A stretch of 5,711 nucleotides of DNA from an uncultured Rubrobacteraceae bacterium (GTDB lineage Bacteria; Actinomycetota; Rubrobacteria; Rubrobacterales; Rubrobacteraceae): contig CADCVI010000198.1 in the NCBI GenBank assembly GCA_902806105.1, positions 1 through 5,711 on the forward strand. The letters are read 5' to 3'. Below the pieces are notes generated by a model that made no database searches, was not told where the DNA came from, and was given only the letters and a program-made list of their open reading frames with translations. Position 1 is the first letter of the stretch; every line of letters starts with the position of its first letter. Position numbers and translations under genes: made by a program. Below, in pieces: positions 5,635 through 5,711 of this stretch.

Positions 5635-5651
5635 GGTTTTGCAATGCGCTC
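5635..5651. repeat. Right terminal inverted repeat of the IS
   Basis: GGTTTTGCAATGCGCTC is the exact reverse complement of the left end. It begins at the base after the transposase stop codon, so the gene fills the element completely. Confidence 0.93.
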
Positions 5652-5670
5652 TAAGCCGGATTCAGCTTAG
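5651..5670 (-). terminator. Small hairpin downstream of the tRNA gene
   Basis: CTAAGC at 5651-5656 pairs with GCTTAG at 5665-5670 around an 8-base loop. In minus-strand sense it lies 17 bases after the tRNA 3' end, where a terminator or processing structure would be. The outermost C (5651) belongs to the IS end, so the native stem was five pairs (5652-5656 with 5665-5669). No T-run follows. Confidence 0.3.
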
Positions 5671-5687
5671 GTAAAGGGATCTTCCGG

Positions 5688-5711
5688 TGGGCCTGCCTGG
5701 ACTCGAACCAG
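5688..5711 (-). tRNA. Partial tRNA gene, 3' end (T arm and acceptor strand)
   Basis: Read on the minus strand, CTGG-TTCGAGT-CCAGG gives the T stem and the canonical 7-base T loop. Then come seven acceptor-stem bases, CAGGCCC, and the discriminator A (5688). The next bases are CCG, so a full CCA tail is not encoded and must be added by the nucleotidyltransferase. The 5' part, including the anticodon, lies outside the window. The 5' acceptor strand should read GGGCCTG, compatible with several isotypes (isoleucine among them), but the identity cannot be told. Confidence 0.85.

Larger units (their letters stand above)
4787..5651 (+). mobile_element. Complete IS5-family insertion sequence, IS427-like
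   Basis: The element is 865 bp with perfect 17-bp terminal inverted repeats and one transposase in two frames. A TA dinucleotide sits outside each end (4785-4786 and 5652-5653), as expected for the 2-bp TA target duplications of IS427-type members. The identity of the two flanks extends by another T/A (TTA and TAA), because TA is palindromic. All three DDE residues are retained and the ends are intact, so the copy may be active. It inserted between the sugar-acid cluster and a tRNA gene. Confidence 0.88.

Noticed and set aside
1..5711. CRISPR array, toxin-antitoxin pair, phage or defence genes
   Set aside because: There are no regularly spaced repeats beyond the 18-bp tandem duplication, and no proteins of such families among the credible frames.

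Overview
The window is GC-rich DNA with several GTG starts, strong G+C preference at third codon positions and one TAnnnT-type promoter placed for a leaderless transcript. This suggests a high-GC actinobacterium or a relative such as the Rubrobacter group; that is an inference from composition and style, as there is no taxonomic marker gene.

Layout. Positions 1-396 hold no convincing gene, only short hairpins, repeats and palindromes. A reductase of the 3-hydroxyisobutyrate dehydrogenase family, closest by eye to tartronate semialdehyde reductase (GarR), lies on the minus strand at 397-1314. A divergent spacer of about 450 bases (1315-1761), with one doubtful small ORF, separates it from a plus-strand run: a sugar-phosphate isomerase/epimerase TIM-barrel protein (1762-2613), a Gfo/Idh/MocA dehydrogenase (2641-3702), a 46-codon relic that looks like the two ends of uronate isomerase UxaC joined in frame (3733-3873), and an SDR D-mannonate oxidoreductase/fructuronate reductase (3888-4715). 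A 36-bp tandem duplication covers the end of that last gene. A complete IS5-family element of the IS427 type follows (4787-5651). It has 17-bp perfect inverted ends, a TA at each flank, and a transposase split between two frames at an A5G6 slippery run. The window ends inside a minus-strand tRNA gene (3' part, 5688-5711).

How the genes fit together. The plus-strand genes are spaced like an operon, each with its own Shine-Dalgarno sequence, and look like a sugar-acid catabolic cluster. The D-mannonate oxidoreductase interconverts D-fructuronate and D-mannonate. The missing partner just upstream would be UxaC (glucuronate to fructuronate), and exactly there sits the miniature ORF. The isomerase/epimerase and the Gfo/Idh/MocA enzyme probably process a related sugar or polyol, but their substrates cannot be read from sequence. 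GarR-type enzymes reduce tartronate semialdehyde to glycerate in aldarate catabolism, which suits the theme. No regulator, transporter, mannonate dehydratase or KDG kinase is present.

The most interesting points are the collapsed uxaC with a large perfect palindrome at its junction, and the intact frameshift design of the IS transposase next to a tRNA. I see no defence system, CRISPR array or clearly new multi-gene system.
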